The notes below the pieces were generated by a model. That model was given only the letters and a program-made list of their open reading frames with translations, made no database searches and was not told the origin of the DNA. 39,552 bases of DNA, from positions 1-39,552 of the forward strand of contig NZ_QOVY01000021.1 of assembly GCF_003932955.1 (NCBI RefSeq), given 5' to 3'. Made by a program: the position numbers and the translations under genes. Numbering within the stretch: position 1 is the first letter of the stretch; each line of letters starts with the position of its first letter. Source of the DNA: Chryseobacterium sp. SC28. GTDB taxonomy: Bacteria; Bacteroidota; Bacteroidia; Flavobacteriales; Weeksellaceae. Positions 22,490-31,321 of this stretch are shown piece after piece.

Positions 22490-25111
22490 ATGCCAATACT
22501 GAAAGACATAATAGATTGGGTAGAAAACAAGCCTTCATTTTGGCAAGTAGCTATTGACCGATTAATCCGAAATAATGAACTAACGAATACCGATATTTCT
22601 GAACTAAAGGAAATCTGTAAGGTTGATTTTAAACTTTCTGAGTTTGAATTTGATGCTGTTGACTTTGATGATTTGAGAGATTTTGCGGATAACTCTGCAA
22701 ATGATGGCAATATCATACTTTCCAAAATCAAAAACATTGATAACATTAATGCTTTATCTAAATCTAGTGAATTGGAGTTTGCACCAAATGGGCTAACTAT
22801 TGTTTATGGAGATAATGGTTCAGGAAAATCTAGTTATGTAAGTATTTTAAAGCATTCTTGTAAAACAAGAGGTCAAAAACCTAGAATGAATGACAATTTG
22901 TTTGATCCTGCTTGTGCAGGAAATGATAAAAAGGCAGACATAGAATATACCTCTGATGGAATAAATTTCACAACTGTTAATCTTATCAATGGAACAGTAA
23001 GTGAAAACACATTAAAAAAAATTGATGTATTCGATACCTTTAGTGCAAATCATTATATCGAGGGAGAAGATGAAATAGCTTTTATACCTCAAGGGCTATC
23101 TATTGTGGAAAAATTGGCAGAAGCTGTAAAAAATATTGAAACACAATTAAGCATAGAGCTTTCCAATCCCTCAATGCGAAAGTTTGACTATGAACTATTA
23201 GAAGTTCCAGAAGGAACAACCGCAAAATTATTTCTTGAAAAACTAAACTTAAACTCAACTTTAAATGAATTGCGAGCAGAATCAATATGGAATTCTACAA
23301 AAAATGCAAGAATTGAAGCTGTTGAAAAGGAAATAGATAAATTAAAAGCAACTGACCCTAAGAAAAGCTTAAAGTCCAACGAAGAGAAAATCAAACGGTT
23401 TGAAATTTTAGCAAATAAGTTTCAAAATCTGGAAAACAACTTAATAGGTCAAGCTTTAAATAATCTGAAGGAGATATTAAATAATTTTTGTGTAGCTAAA
23501 GAAGCATTAAGGGAATCTTCAAACACAGCATTTTCAGATTTACCAATACAAGGTGTTGGAAATAATGCTTGGAAAATTTTATGGGAAAGTGCAAGGAAAT
23601 TTTACAACGAAAGCACTCAATCAGAAAGTTTTCCCAATGTCTCAGATGGTAGTAGTTGTCCACTTTGCCTTCAAGATTTAGAGGATGAAGCCAGAGAAAG
23701 ATTTACTAAATTTGAAGATTTCGTAAAAAATGACATCCAAAAATCATTTGACGAAGCTAAAGAAAAATATGAGTCAGCAATTGAAAATTTGAACAGACTG
23801 GAGTTTAATTTTGAAGAACAAAACCCTATTTCTCTTGAATTAAATGAGCTAATTGAAAATTACTCGGAAAAACAAGCCGAATATCTAAATGTACTTTCAG
23901 AGCAAAAAGAATACATAGTTGGATTATTTAATTCAATGAAAACCATTGAAGACATTAATGCAATTGAAGTTGACAGCACCCCAAAGACTTTAATTAACGA
24001 ATTAAATAAATCCTTATCTGAAGTGAATGAAAAATTGAAAGTTCAATCTATTGATGAAGATTTAAAGCCTTTATTAAAAGAGCTAAATCAATTAAATGGT
24101 GAAAAGAAAATTTACGAGCATAAACCAAAATTAGCTCGTGAAATTTATCGACAAAAAAGAGTTGGCTTGCTAAATCAATGTGTAGGCAAATGTAACACCC
24201 GAACAATCACAACATTAAGCAATGAACTAACAACACGTTATATAAATCAGAATCTTAAACAAAATTTCAAAACAGAATTAAACAAACTAGGTTTTAAAAA
24301 CATTAAAATAGAAACTGAAACAAAAGGACAAAGAGGAAAACAATATCACTATTTAAGACTTGATGAAAACAACTCAAATAATATTGCTTTAAAAGATATT
24401 TTAAGCGAGGGAGAACACAGGTGTATTTCTTTAGCTACATTCTTGTCTGAGTTATCAATTTCAGAACATAAAAGTGCAATTATTTTTGATGACCCTGTTT
24501 CTTCACTTGACCACAAATGGCGAAATAAAATATCGAAAAGAATTACAGAAGAAGCTCTTGAAAGACAAGTAATAGTATTTACACACGATATTTCATTTCT
24601 TTTAATGATTCAAGAACACTCGGAGAGTTTAAATTGTGCTTTAGATATAAAGAGTCTTACAAGGAAAAAGACGGAAACGGGACTGATAGCTAGTAACCCA
24701 CCTTGGGATGCTTTACCTGTTGGTAAACGTATTGGACTATTGAAAAGTGCATATCAACAACTAGAGAAAATTGAAAGAACAGAAACTGAAGAAGTATATA
24801 AAGAACGAGCTAAAGTTCTGTATGGTAAACTTCGAGAAACTTGGGAACGGTTTATAGAAGAAGTTTTTTTAAATGGTGCAATTCAACGATTTAGTAGAGC
24901 TATTCAAACTCAAAGGTTGTCAAAAGTTATCGACTTAACAGACGATGATTACAAACTAGTTGATGCCAATATGAGCAAATGTTCTACCTATTTTACGGGA
25001 CACGATACGGCAGGAACTTTGATTGAAGAAATGCCTGACTCTGATGAATTCCTTGCCGACTTGAAAGTTTTAGAAGATTACATTAAAGACATTAGGAAAA
25101 GAAGACAGTGA
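22490..25111 (+). CDS. RloC-like zinc-hook AAA ATPase, probable anticodon-nuclease type
   Basis: An 873-residue SMC/Rad50-like ATPase (AAA_13/RloC group). Walker A is GDNGSGKSS (107-115). A long coiled-coil region follows, with a single zinc hook CPLC (390-393) at its tip. The ABC signature is LSEGEHR (638-644), Walker B IIFDDPVSSLD (664-674), then FTHD. The C-terminal 110 residues contain R782-x3-E786 (KLRETWE) and a later His838 (TGHDTAG), an Arg-x3-Glu...His layout reminiscent of PrrC/RloC anticodon nucleases. Known RloC proteins cleave and excise the tRNA wobble base as a suicidal back-up to restriction. ATPase and hook are certain; nuclease activity is inferred. Confidence 0.82.
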   Translation: MPILKDIIDWVENKPSFWQVAIDRLIRNNELTNTDISELKEICKVDFKLSEFEFDAVDFDDLRDFADNSANDGNIILSKIKNIDNINALSKSSELEFAPNGLTIVYGDNGSGKSSYVSILKHSCKTRGQKPRMNDNLFDPACAGNDKKADIEYTSDGINFTTVNLINGTVSENTLKKIDVFDTFSANHYIEGEDEIAFIPQGLSIVEKLAEAVKNIETQLSIELSNPSMRKFDYELLEVPEGTTAKLFLEKLNLNSTLNELRAESIWNSTKNARIEAVEKEIDKLKATDPKKSLKSNEEKIKRFEILANKFQNLENNLIGQALNNLKEILNNFCVAKEALRESSNTAFSDLPIQGVGNNAWKILWESARKFYNESTQSESFPNVSDGSSCPLCLQDLEDEARERFTKFEDFVKNDIQKSFDEAKEKYESAIENLNRLEFNFEEQNPISLELNELIENYSEKQAEYLNVLSEQKEYIVGLFNSMKTIEDINAIEVDSTPKTLINELNKSLSEVNEKLKVQSIDEDLKPLLKELNQLNGEKKIYEHKPKLAREIYRQKRVGLLNQCVGKCNTRTITTLSNELTTRYINQNLKQNFKTELNKLGFKNIKIETETKGQRGKQYHYLRLDENNSNNIALKDILSEGEHRCISLATFLSELSISEHKSAIIFDDPVSSLDHKWRNKISKRITEEALERQVIVFTHDISFLLMIQEHSESLNCALDIKSLTRKKTETGLIASNPPWDALPVGKRIGLLKSAYQQLEKIERTETEEVYKERAKVLYGKLRETWERFIEEVFLNGAIQRFSRAIQTQRLSKVIDLTDDDYKLVDANMSKCSTYFTGHDTAGTLIEEMPDSDEFLADLKVLEDYIKDIRKRRQ

Positions 25112-25112
25112 A

Positions 25113-26138
25113 ATGAGCAAAGAAAATCAAAATAACGATTTACAGCCTATAAACAACTTTGTTATTTTCAAAACCGAAAATGGCAAAGTAAATATAGATG
25201 TTTTTTATCAAGACAAAACGCTTTGGTTAACTCAAAAAACAATAGCTGAACTCTTTGAGAAAGGACGTTCTACCGTAACAGAACACCTTAAAAAAATATT
25301 TGAAGATGCCGAATTGGATGAAGCTTCAGTATGTCGGGATTTCCGACACACTGCCGAAGATGGTAAAACCTACCAAACAAAATACTATAATTTAAGAGCT
25401 ATAACAGCGGTTGGGTACAGGGTAAACTCCCAAAGAGCCATTGAATTTAGAAAATGGGCGACTGAAATTTTGCACGAATACATCATCAAAGGTTTTGCTA
25501 TGGATGATGAGCGATTGAAACAAATCAAACATTTTGGAGAAGATTATTTCGAAGAAATGTTGGAGCGAATCCGTGAGATTCGATTAAGTGAAAGGCGTTT
25601 ATATCAAAAAATTACAGACATATACGCTCTTTCTGCTGACTATGACAACAAATCGGAAATAACCCAACATTTTTTTGCTTCGGTTCAAAACAAACTACAT
25701 TGGGCAATAACAGGGAAAACGGCTGCTGAGATTATTTACACAGAAGCAGATGCCACTAAAATTTATATGGGCTTAAAAACTTGGAAACAAGCTCCTGATG
25801 GAAAGATTTTAAAAAGTGATGTAACGATTGCAAAAAACTATTTAAATGCAGAACATTTAAAAGCTTTAGAAAGGATAGTTATTTCTTACTTAGACTTAGC
25901 AGAAAACCGAGCAAGGAACAGACAGGTAATGAATATGAAGGATTGGGATAACTTTTTAGTCCAATTTTTGGAATTGGCAGATTATCCTATTTTGAAAGAC
26001 AACGGCAAAATATCAATGTTGGAAGCAAAGCTAAAAGCCGAAAGTGAGTATGATAAATTCCGTGTGATTCAAGACCAAAATTATATTTCCGATTTTGATA
26101 AGGAAATGAGAAAATTAGTAGACAAGAAAAAGAAATAA
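25113..26138 (+). CDS. RhuM-family protein
   Basis: A 341-residue protein of the RhuM (Virulence_RhuM) family. The N-terminal winged-helix-like segment is KTLWLTQKTIAELFEKGRSTVTEHLKKIF, then KYYNLRAITAVGYRVNSQRAIEFRKWAT. The central and C-terminal helical part includes DIYALSADYDNKSE and ISYLDLAENRARNR. Its biochemical activity is not established. The family recurs inside type I restriction loci (rhuM next to rlo genes), and its placement between a RloC-like gene and a helicase fits that habit. It starts one base after the RloC-like gene ends. Confidence 0.88.
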   Translation: MSKENQNNDLQPINNFVIFKTENGKVNIDVFYQDKTLWLTQKTIAELFEKGRSTVTEHLKKIFEDAELDEASVCRDFRHTAEDGKTYQTKYYNLRAITAVGYRVNSQRAIEFRKWATEILHEYIIKGFAMDDERLKQIKHFGEDYFEEMLERIREIRLSERRLYQKITDIYALSADYDNKSEITQHFFASVQNKLHWAITGKTAAEIIYTEADATKIYMGLKTWKQAPDGKILKSDVTIAKNYLNAEHLKALERIVISYLDLAENRARNRQVMNMKDWDNFLVQFLELADYPILKDNGKISMLEAKLKAESEYDKFRVIQDQNYISDFDKEMRKLVDKKKK

Positions 26139-26141
26139 CCA

Positions 26142-28103
26142 ATGCCAAATATAGTACACGTAACATACGACCAAACAGGAAAAAGCAAAAGTACCAATCC
26201 TTTAGGTATGCGGGAAATGCAGGAAAAAGCATACGAAGGGAGAACTGCTCAATACTTATTACTTAAAGCACCGCCAGCATCTGGTAAATCGAGGGCTTTA
26301 ATGTTTATTGCCTTGGATAAATTGCAACATCAAGGCATTAAAAAAGTAATTGTTGCTGTTCCTGAAAAATCCATTGGAGCATCTTTTGGCACAACAGAAC
26401 TAAAAAAATACGGTTTTTTTGCCGATTGGAATCCCAATCCAAGATACAACCTATGTACGCCAGGCGAAGAGAAAAGCAAAGTAACGGCATTCTTAAACTT
26501 TTTAGAATCTGACGAACAAATTTTAGTGTGTACACACGCCACGTTGCGTTTTGCATTTGATGGTTTGGACGTAAAAAAGTTGGATGATACTTTGGTTGCT
26601 ATTGATGAATTTCATCACGTATCAGCAGAAGGAGACAATATCTTAGGACAAGTGTTAAAAAGCATTATGGCAAATTCCAGTGCTCATATAGTTGCTATGA
26701 CAGGTTCATACTTTAGAGGTGATAGTGTTCCTGTTTTAATGCCAGAAGATGAAGCAAAATTCACGAAAGTAACCTATACTTATTATCAACAATTAAACGG
26801 CTATGAATTTTTAAAGTCGTTAGGTATTGGCTATCACTTTTATACAGGCAGATATTTCAAAAAAAATCCTGAAACAGGAATTTCTGCTTTAGCAGAAATA
26901 TTAGATGAGAATCAAAAAACCATTATTCATATTCCGAGTGTAAACTCTGCCGAATCTTCAAAGCTTAAACACGATGAAGTTGACCATATTATTGATGTTT
27001 TGGGAACAATAGAATATCAAGACGAAATCACGGGAGTGATTCACATAAAAAGTCACAAAACAGGCAAGATTTTGAAAGTTGCAGACTTAGTTCAAGACAA
27101 TCCAAAATCAAGGGATAAAATAAGTGGATATTTACGTGAAGTGAAATCGGTAGATGATATTGATATTATTATTGCTTTAGGAATGGCAAAAGAAGGCTTT
27201 GATTGGCCTTATTGTCAACACGCTCTAACAATAGGTTATAGAGGTTCGTTGACAGAAATTATTCAGATTATAGGTAGAGCTACGAGAGACAGTAATAACA
27301 AATCTCACGCACAATTTACCAACCTCATTGCTCAGCCTGATGCTCAAGATGATGATGTGAAATTGTCTGTAAACAATATGTTAAAAGCCATTACCGCGTC
27401 TCTGCTTATGGAACAAGTTTTAGCCCCAAACTTCAAGTTCAAACTAAAAAAAGATGAGGATGATGAAGACGAAGATGATGAGAAAACTATCAAAATTAGG
27501 GGTTTTAAATTACCCACTTCACAAAGAGCCAGAGACATCATTGAAACAGATCTAAATGACTTAAAAGCAAAGTTATTACAAGACCCTCAGATGCTTAAAG
27601 CAATGCCGGGCAATGTTGAACCAGAGGTTATTAATACAGTTCTAATTCCTAAAATAATCCGCGAAATTTATCCTGACTTAAGTGATGATGATATTGAAGC
27701 CGTTAGACAACACGTGGTTGTTGATTCTGTTATAAAAAATAGTACTATTGAAGAACAAGGCGACAAGAAATTTATAAGAATGGCAGGTAGTTTCGTAAAC
27801 ATTGATGATATTCATATTGACTTGATAGACCAAGTAAATCCTTTTCAAAAAGCTTTTGAAATTTTATCAAAATCGGTAACTACTCAAGTTCTAAAATTGA
27901 TTGATGAACATATTCAGTCTACTAAATTTGAAATGACCGAAGAAGAAGCGATTTTGTTATGGCCAAAAATCAAAGAATGGGTCAAGAATAATAATGGAGA
28001 ACAGCCAAACATTCAAGCGTTTGACCATAAGGAAAAAAGAATGGCGGAAGCACTAGTTTTTTTGAGAGAACTAAAACGTAAAAAAGCATTGGCAAATGGC
28101 TAA
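26142..28103 (+). CDS. SF2 DEAD/DEAH-type helicase, restriction-linked
   Basis: A 653-residue superfamily 2 helicase/translocase. Motif I is APPASGKS (43-50), motif II DEFHH (155-159), motif III MTGSYFRG and motif V AKEGFDWP. Motif VI is QIIGRATRDS (about 375-384). A strongly acidic run (DEDDEDEDDEK, about residue 440) separates the helicase core from a helical C-terminal domain of about 200 residues. There is no nuclease motif, unlike HsdR, which carries nuclease and helicase in one chain. Its last 8 bases overlap the GIY-YIG gene, which suggests equal-level production and a joint complex. Confidence 0.87.
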   Translation: MPNIVHVTYDQTGKSKSTNPLGMREMQEKAYEGRTAQYLLLKAPPASGKSRALMFIALDKLQHQGIKKVIVAVPEKSIGASFGTTELKKYGFFADWNPNPRYNLCTPGEEKSKVTAFLNFLESDEQILVCTHATLRFAFDGLDVKKLDDTLVAIDEFHHVSAEGDNILGQVLKSIMANSSAHIVAMTGSYFRGDSVPVLMPEDEAKFTKVTYTYYQQLNGYEFLKSLGIGYHFYTGRYFKKNPETGISALAEILDENQKTIIHIPSVNSAESSKLKHDEVDHIIDVLGTIEYQDEITGVIHIKSHKTGKILKVADLVQDNPKSRDKISGYLREVKSVDDIDIIIALGMAKEGFDWPYCQHALTIGYRGSLTEIIQIIGRATRDSNNKSHAQFTNLIAQPDAQDDDVKLSVNNMLKAITASLLMEQVLAPNFKFKLKKDEDDEDEDDEKTIKIRGFKLPTSQRARDIIETDLNDLKAKLLQDPQMLKAMPGNVEPEVINTVLIPKIIREIYPDLSDDDIEAVRQHVVVDSVIKNSTIEEQGDKKFIRMAGSFVNIDDIHIDLIDQVNPFQKAFEILSKSVTTQVLKLIDEHIQSTKFEMTEEEAILLWPKIKEWVKNNNGEQPNIQAFDHKEKRMAEALVFLRELKRKKALANG

Positions 28104-29307
28104 GAAGAAACTAACAATAGACGATATCTTTGATGATGACGATTTTGGCTTGTTAGATTCTAAAGCCAAAGCTTCCTCTGTGAAAACAGATGAAGAAAGA
28201 CTTATTGATTCCTTTGAGGAAATAAATTCATTCTTTGTTAAAAACAATAGAGAGCCAAATAAGTCGAGTATGTCTGAATATGGTTTGATGGCAAAATTGA
28301 AAAACTTTAGAGAAAATGAAGCTCAAAAGAAGATTCTAAAACCATTTGACAGGTATAACTTATTGGGCTACGTTGAATTGGAAAAAGCAACAATTGATGA
28401 TATTCTGAATGAAGAGGATGAACTTGGTTTATTAGATTCGGATAAGGATTTGGACATTTTCAAATTCAAACACACACCAAAACCAGAAGACAGAGCTGAG
28501 ACAGATTTTGTTGCACAAAGAAAGCCAATTAAAGAAAAAGAGTTTGAAAAATATGAAGTACTGTTTCAAAAAGTACATAAAGAAATTAAAGAGGGAAAAA
28601 GGAAGATAAAGCCGTTCAAAAACATTGAAAAAAATCTTCACGTAGGTGATTTTTATTTAATGGATGGCATCCTTTTGTACTTGGAATCTGCGAATTTGAA
28701 AACAGAAGAAAAAGAATTAGGTTCAGGAAACAGAGTTCGCACAGAAGGACGTACGAGAACAATTTTTGAAAATGGAACTTACAGCAATATGCTTTTTCGT
28801 TCCTTAGGTAAACAAATCCAAAAAAACGGAAAATTGATTACCAATACTTATGAGAAAATCGAACAAGACTTATTTGTTAATACGGGACTTTTAAAGGAAG
28901 AAGATATACAATTAGGTTGGATTTATGTACTGAAATCAAAATCAAGCAACACTCAAATAGCAAACATTAAAGACTTATATAAAGTTGGTTTTGCCAGAAA
29001 TTCAGTAGATGAGCGAATAAAAAATGCAAAGAATGAAGCGACCTATTTATTTGCGGACGTACAGAAAGTAGCGACTTACAAAGTGTATAACAGAAATGCT
29101 GACAAATTAGAAGGTCTTTTACATAGATTTTTCGCCAATGCTTGTTTAGACATTGACTTGTTTAATGAAAAAGGACAAAGACTAAATCCGAGAGAATGGT
29201 TTGTAGTTCCTTTTGAAGTTATTGAAGAGGCAATTCAGTTGATTTTAAATGAAAACATAGTAAACTACGAATACGACCCTGCTGAGAAAAAGATTAAATT
29301 GAAATAA
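28096..29307 (+). CDS. GIY-YIG nuclease (T5orf172/MUG113-like) with duplicated acidic N-terminal motif
   Basis: A 403-residue protein. The C-terminal GIY-YIG domain (about 273-390) has GWIYVLKSKS, LYKVGFARNSVDERI with the active-site Arg, KLEGLLHRFF with the metal-binding Glu, and NPREWFVV, matching the T5orf172/MUG113 branch. The N-terminal 120 residues hold two copies of an acidic motif: TIDDIFDDDDFGLLDS (7-22) and TIDDILNEEDELGLLDS (99-115). These may be docking peptides. The middle (about 180-260) looks like a separate folded domain. Overlap with the helicase gene suggests the two proteins together form the restriction part of the system. Confidence 0.85.
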   Translation: MAKKKLTIDDIFDDDDFGLLDSKAKASSVKTDEERLIDSFEEINSFFVKNNREPNKSSMSEYGLMAKLKNFRENEAQKKILKPFDRYNLLGYVELEKATIDDILNEEDELGLLDSDKDLDIFKFKHTPKPEDRAETDFVAQRKPIKEKEFEKYEVLFQKVHKEIKEGKRKIKPFKNIEKNLHVGDFYLMDGILLYLESANLKTEEKELGSGNRVRTEGRTRTIFENGTYSNMLFRSLGKQIQKNGKLITNTYEKIEQDLFVNTGLLKEEDIQLGWIYVLKSKSSNTQIANIKDLYKVGFARNSVDERIKNAKNEATYLFADVQKVATYKVYNRNADKLEGLLHRFFANACLDIDLFNEKGQRLNPREWFVVPFEVIEEAIQLILNENIVNYEYDPAEKKIKLK

Positions 29308-29551
29308 AGTAAAAAGACAAGGACAGTGCTTTCTATTAATTATGCAACGTCAGTTCAGTACACAAACTGACGTTGTTAAAGCAATCTGAATTTAGATATT
29401 GTGAAATAACACTTAAAATTATTTATATTTGCTATGAGCTAACGGAAACACGTTGAAAAGCAAAGCAATAAGCACCGTTACCAAATCGTTACCTGACTTC
29501 TTTGATAATCTCTATAAAAGGCTTGTATTCAACCGATACAGCTTTTTCCTG
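29308..29551 (+). other. Right end of the 18-kb element
   Basis: No gene is seen. Besides the hairpin at 29345-29375 it holds GTTAC-N6-GTTAC at 29477-29492, matching the motif at 11662-11677 in spacing and in most of the intervening bases. A GCTAACG-type motif lies near 29439. These are candidate integrase-arm sites 60 bases inside the right att core. Confidence 0.45.
29345..29375 (+). terminator. Hairpin after the GIY-YIG gene
   Basis: CAACGTCAGTT and AACTGACGTTG are perfect 11-base arms around a 9-base loop, 37 bases past the stop of the defence operon. The T run is weak, so it may be a terminator or a recombination-related structure. Confidence 0.5.
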
Positions 29552-29567
29552 AAAACTTTAAAATAAA
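29552..29567 (+). repeat. Right attachment site core (attR)
   Basis: AAAACTTTAAAATAAA is an exact copy of 11519-11534 in direct orientation. Beyond it chromosomal sequence resumes with a palindrome and the era promoter. Confidence 0.7.
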
Positions 29568-29594
29568 AAAATCGGCTCAAATTTGACCGATTTT
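29568..29594. terminator. Palindromic bidirectional terminator-like element next to attR
   Basis: AAAATCGG...CCGATTTT encloses TCAAATTTGA, giving arms of 13 bases with one bulge and A/T-rich flanks. If the element is removed it would sit between the divergent nrnA and era promoters. The remaining bases up to era (29595-29705) show nothing else. Confidence 0.6.
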
Positions 29595-29705
29595 CTCAGG
29601 ATGAATGTTGATGATTTAAATTAAAAATATTTTTTTTGAATGGATAGATAACTTGCTGATACATTTAATATTATGATTTATAGAAGCATAACCTTAGAAA
29701 TTCCT

Positions 29706-29713
29706 TAACTTTG
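29706..29713 (+). promoter_or_regulatory. Candidate -7 box of era
   Basis: TAACTTTG fits TAnnTTTG and lies 65 bases upstream of the era start. No convincing -33 TTG is visible. Confidence 0.5.
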
Positions 29714-29778
29714 CACGATCATTTCTACAATTGAGTGTTTAAATTTTAATTAATCATTTGGTTATTTAACTCAAGTCA

Positions 29779-30654
29779 ATGCACAAAGCAGGATTCGTAA
29801 ACATCGTTGGGAAGCCAAACGCGGGAAAATCTACTCTTCTCAATCAATTGATGGGAGAGAAGTTGGCTATCGTGACGCAAAAAGCGCAAACCACCAGACA
29901 TAGAATTTTCGGAATTTACAATGAGGACGATCTTCAAATCGTTTTTTCAGACACGCCCGGCGTGCTCGATCCCAAATATGGTTTGCAGGAAAAAATGATG
30001 GATCTCGTGAAAGATTCTTTGCAGGACGCCGATGTGTTTTTGTACATCGTGGATGTGACGGATAAAGGCGAACAGTCCGAATTCCTCATCGAAAAGCTCA
30101 ACAAAATCCCCGTTCCGGTATTGATATTACTCAATAAAATAGATCAAACCAATCAGGAAACCTTGGAGAAAATCGCAACCGAGTGGCACGACCGAATCCC
30201 AAAAGCCGAGATTCTGCCCATTTCTGCGCTTAACGCCTTTAATACCGATATCATTCTTCCAAAACTAAAGGATATGCTGCCGGAAAATCCACCGTATTAC
30301 GATAAAGAAATGTACACCGACAGGCCGGAACGTTTCTTCGTCAATGAGGCCATCCGTGAAAAAATCCTTTTGAATTACGAAAAGGAAATTCCCTACGCTG
30401 TCGAAGTGGTGACGGAGCAGTTTAAAGAAAAAGAAGGCATCATTTTTATAGATTCTATCATCTATGTGGAGCGCGATACGCAAAAAGGCATCATCATAGG
30501 CCACAAAGGCGAAATGATCAAAAAAGTGGGGACAGAGGCGCGCATCGATTTAGAGAAATTTTTCGGCAAAAAAATCCATCTCAATCTTTTCGTCAAAGTG
30601 AAAAAGGACTGGCGAAAAAACGATAGAGATCTCAAAAACTTTGGTTATCATTAG
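29779..30654 (+). CDS. era: GTPase Era
   Basis: A 291-residue protein with G1 GKPNAGKST, the switch I region AQTTRHRI, G3 DTPG, G4 NKID and G5 SALN. It ends in a KH domain (KGIIIGHKGEMIKKVGTEARIDLEKFF). Era binds the 3' end of 16S rRNA and helps 30S maturation. Length and domains are typical. The first ATG is used: MHKAGFVNIVGKPNAGK is the conserved family start. Confidence 0.97.
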   Translation: MHKAGFVNIVGKPNAGKSTLLNQLMGEKLAIVTQKAQTTRHRIFGIYNEDDLQIVFSDTPGVLDPKYGLQEKMMDLVKDSLQDADVFLYIVDVTDKGEQSEFLIEKLNKIPVPVLILLNKIDQTNQETLEKIATEWHDRIPKAEILPISALNAFNTDIILPKLKDMLPENPPYYDKEMYTDRPERFFVNEAIREKILLNYEKEIPYAVEVVTEQFKEKEGIIFIDSIIYVERDTQKGIIIGHKGEMIKKVGTEARIDLEKFFGKKIHLNLFVKVKKDWRKNDRDLKNFGYH

Positions 30655-30801
30655 ATTACATTTATTGCCAAGCTGTTTGGCGGATTGTGCTTTGTTCCCA
30701 TTGATCTGAGGAAAATAAGTGAAGTCTGGGACAAATTCAAACTATATTTTGGGAGCAAACATAATTAGGATTATCTTTAAACCCTTTTTAAATGTGATAT
30801 A

Positions 30802-31134
30802 ATGGACTTGAGAGACCAATTGAAGAAGCTTTTTCCGGAGCACGATGAGCAGGATTTTGAAATGCCCAATGAAGAGAAAGAAAACTTCAAACAGAAAGAA
30901 CCACTCGTTTGCAAATTCGAGAAGAAAGGCAGAAACGGGAAACCCGTCACCATCATAGAAGGCTGGGAAGGCGACGACGAAAGTCTGAAAGAAATATCGA
31001 AAAAAATCAAAACAAAACTCGGAATCGGCGGCTCGGAAAAAGACGGCGTCATCATCATCCAAGGCGACAACCGCGACAAAATAATGACCCTCCTAAAAGA
31101 AATGGGCTACAAAACAAAACGGGTCGGCGGGTGA
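30802..31134 (+). CDS. SUI1/eIF1-like translation factor (YciH family)
   Basis: A 110-residue protein. The C-terminal SUI1 domain includes GKPVTIIEGWEGDDESLKEISKKIK, KLGIGGSEKDGVIIIQGDNRDKI and LLKEMGYKTKRVGG, the usual family ending. Bacterial SUI1 proteins are linked to start-codon selection fidelity, but their role in this group is not established. Confidence 0.92.
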   Translation: MDLRDQLKKLFPEHDEQDFEMPNEEKENFKQKEPLVCKFEKKGRNGKPVTIIEGWEGDDESLKEISKKIKTKLGIGGSEKDGVIIIQGDNRDKIMTLLKEMGYKTKRVGG

Positions 31135-31144
31135 AAAAAATGGG

Positions 31145-31297
31145 GTTAATTGTTAATTGTTAATTGTTAATTGTTTTTTTGTTCGAGTTTTGTGACCAAT
31201 CTATCATCTATCATCTATCATCTATCATCTATCACTTATCATCTATCACTTATCATCTATCAATTATCATCTATCACTTATCATCCATCATTTATCT
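31145..31297. repeat. Two 7-bp microsatellite runs upstream of the nucleoside phosphorylase gene
   Basis: GTTAATT is repeated four times at 31145-31172, followed by T's. From about 31198 to 31297 a TATCATC/TATCACT 7-mer recurs about 14 times with small variations. Both units are 7 bases long. The second run ends 25 bases before the start codon at 31322, so it lies in the promoter or leader of that gene. Confidence 0.9.
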
Positions 31298-31321
31298 TAA
31301 TAATCAAAACTCAAATATAAA

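Noticed and set aside
26142-29307. Classical HsdR restriction subunit
   Set aside because: The helicase has no N-terminal PD-(D/E)xK domain and the nuclease is a GIY-YIG protein from a separate gene. No HsdS is present.
11486-29778. tRNA gene as the integration target
   Set aside because: I found no tRNA-like cloverleaf at either junction. The repeat lies in the nrnA upstream region instead.
31198-31297. CRISPR array
   Set aside because: The repeat unit is 7 bases with no spacers, which is a microsatellite. No cas gene is nearby.
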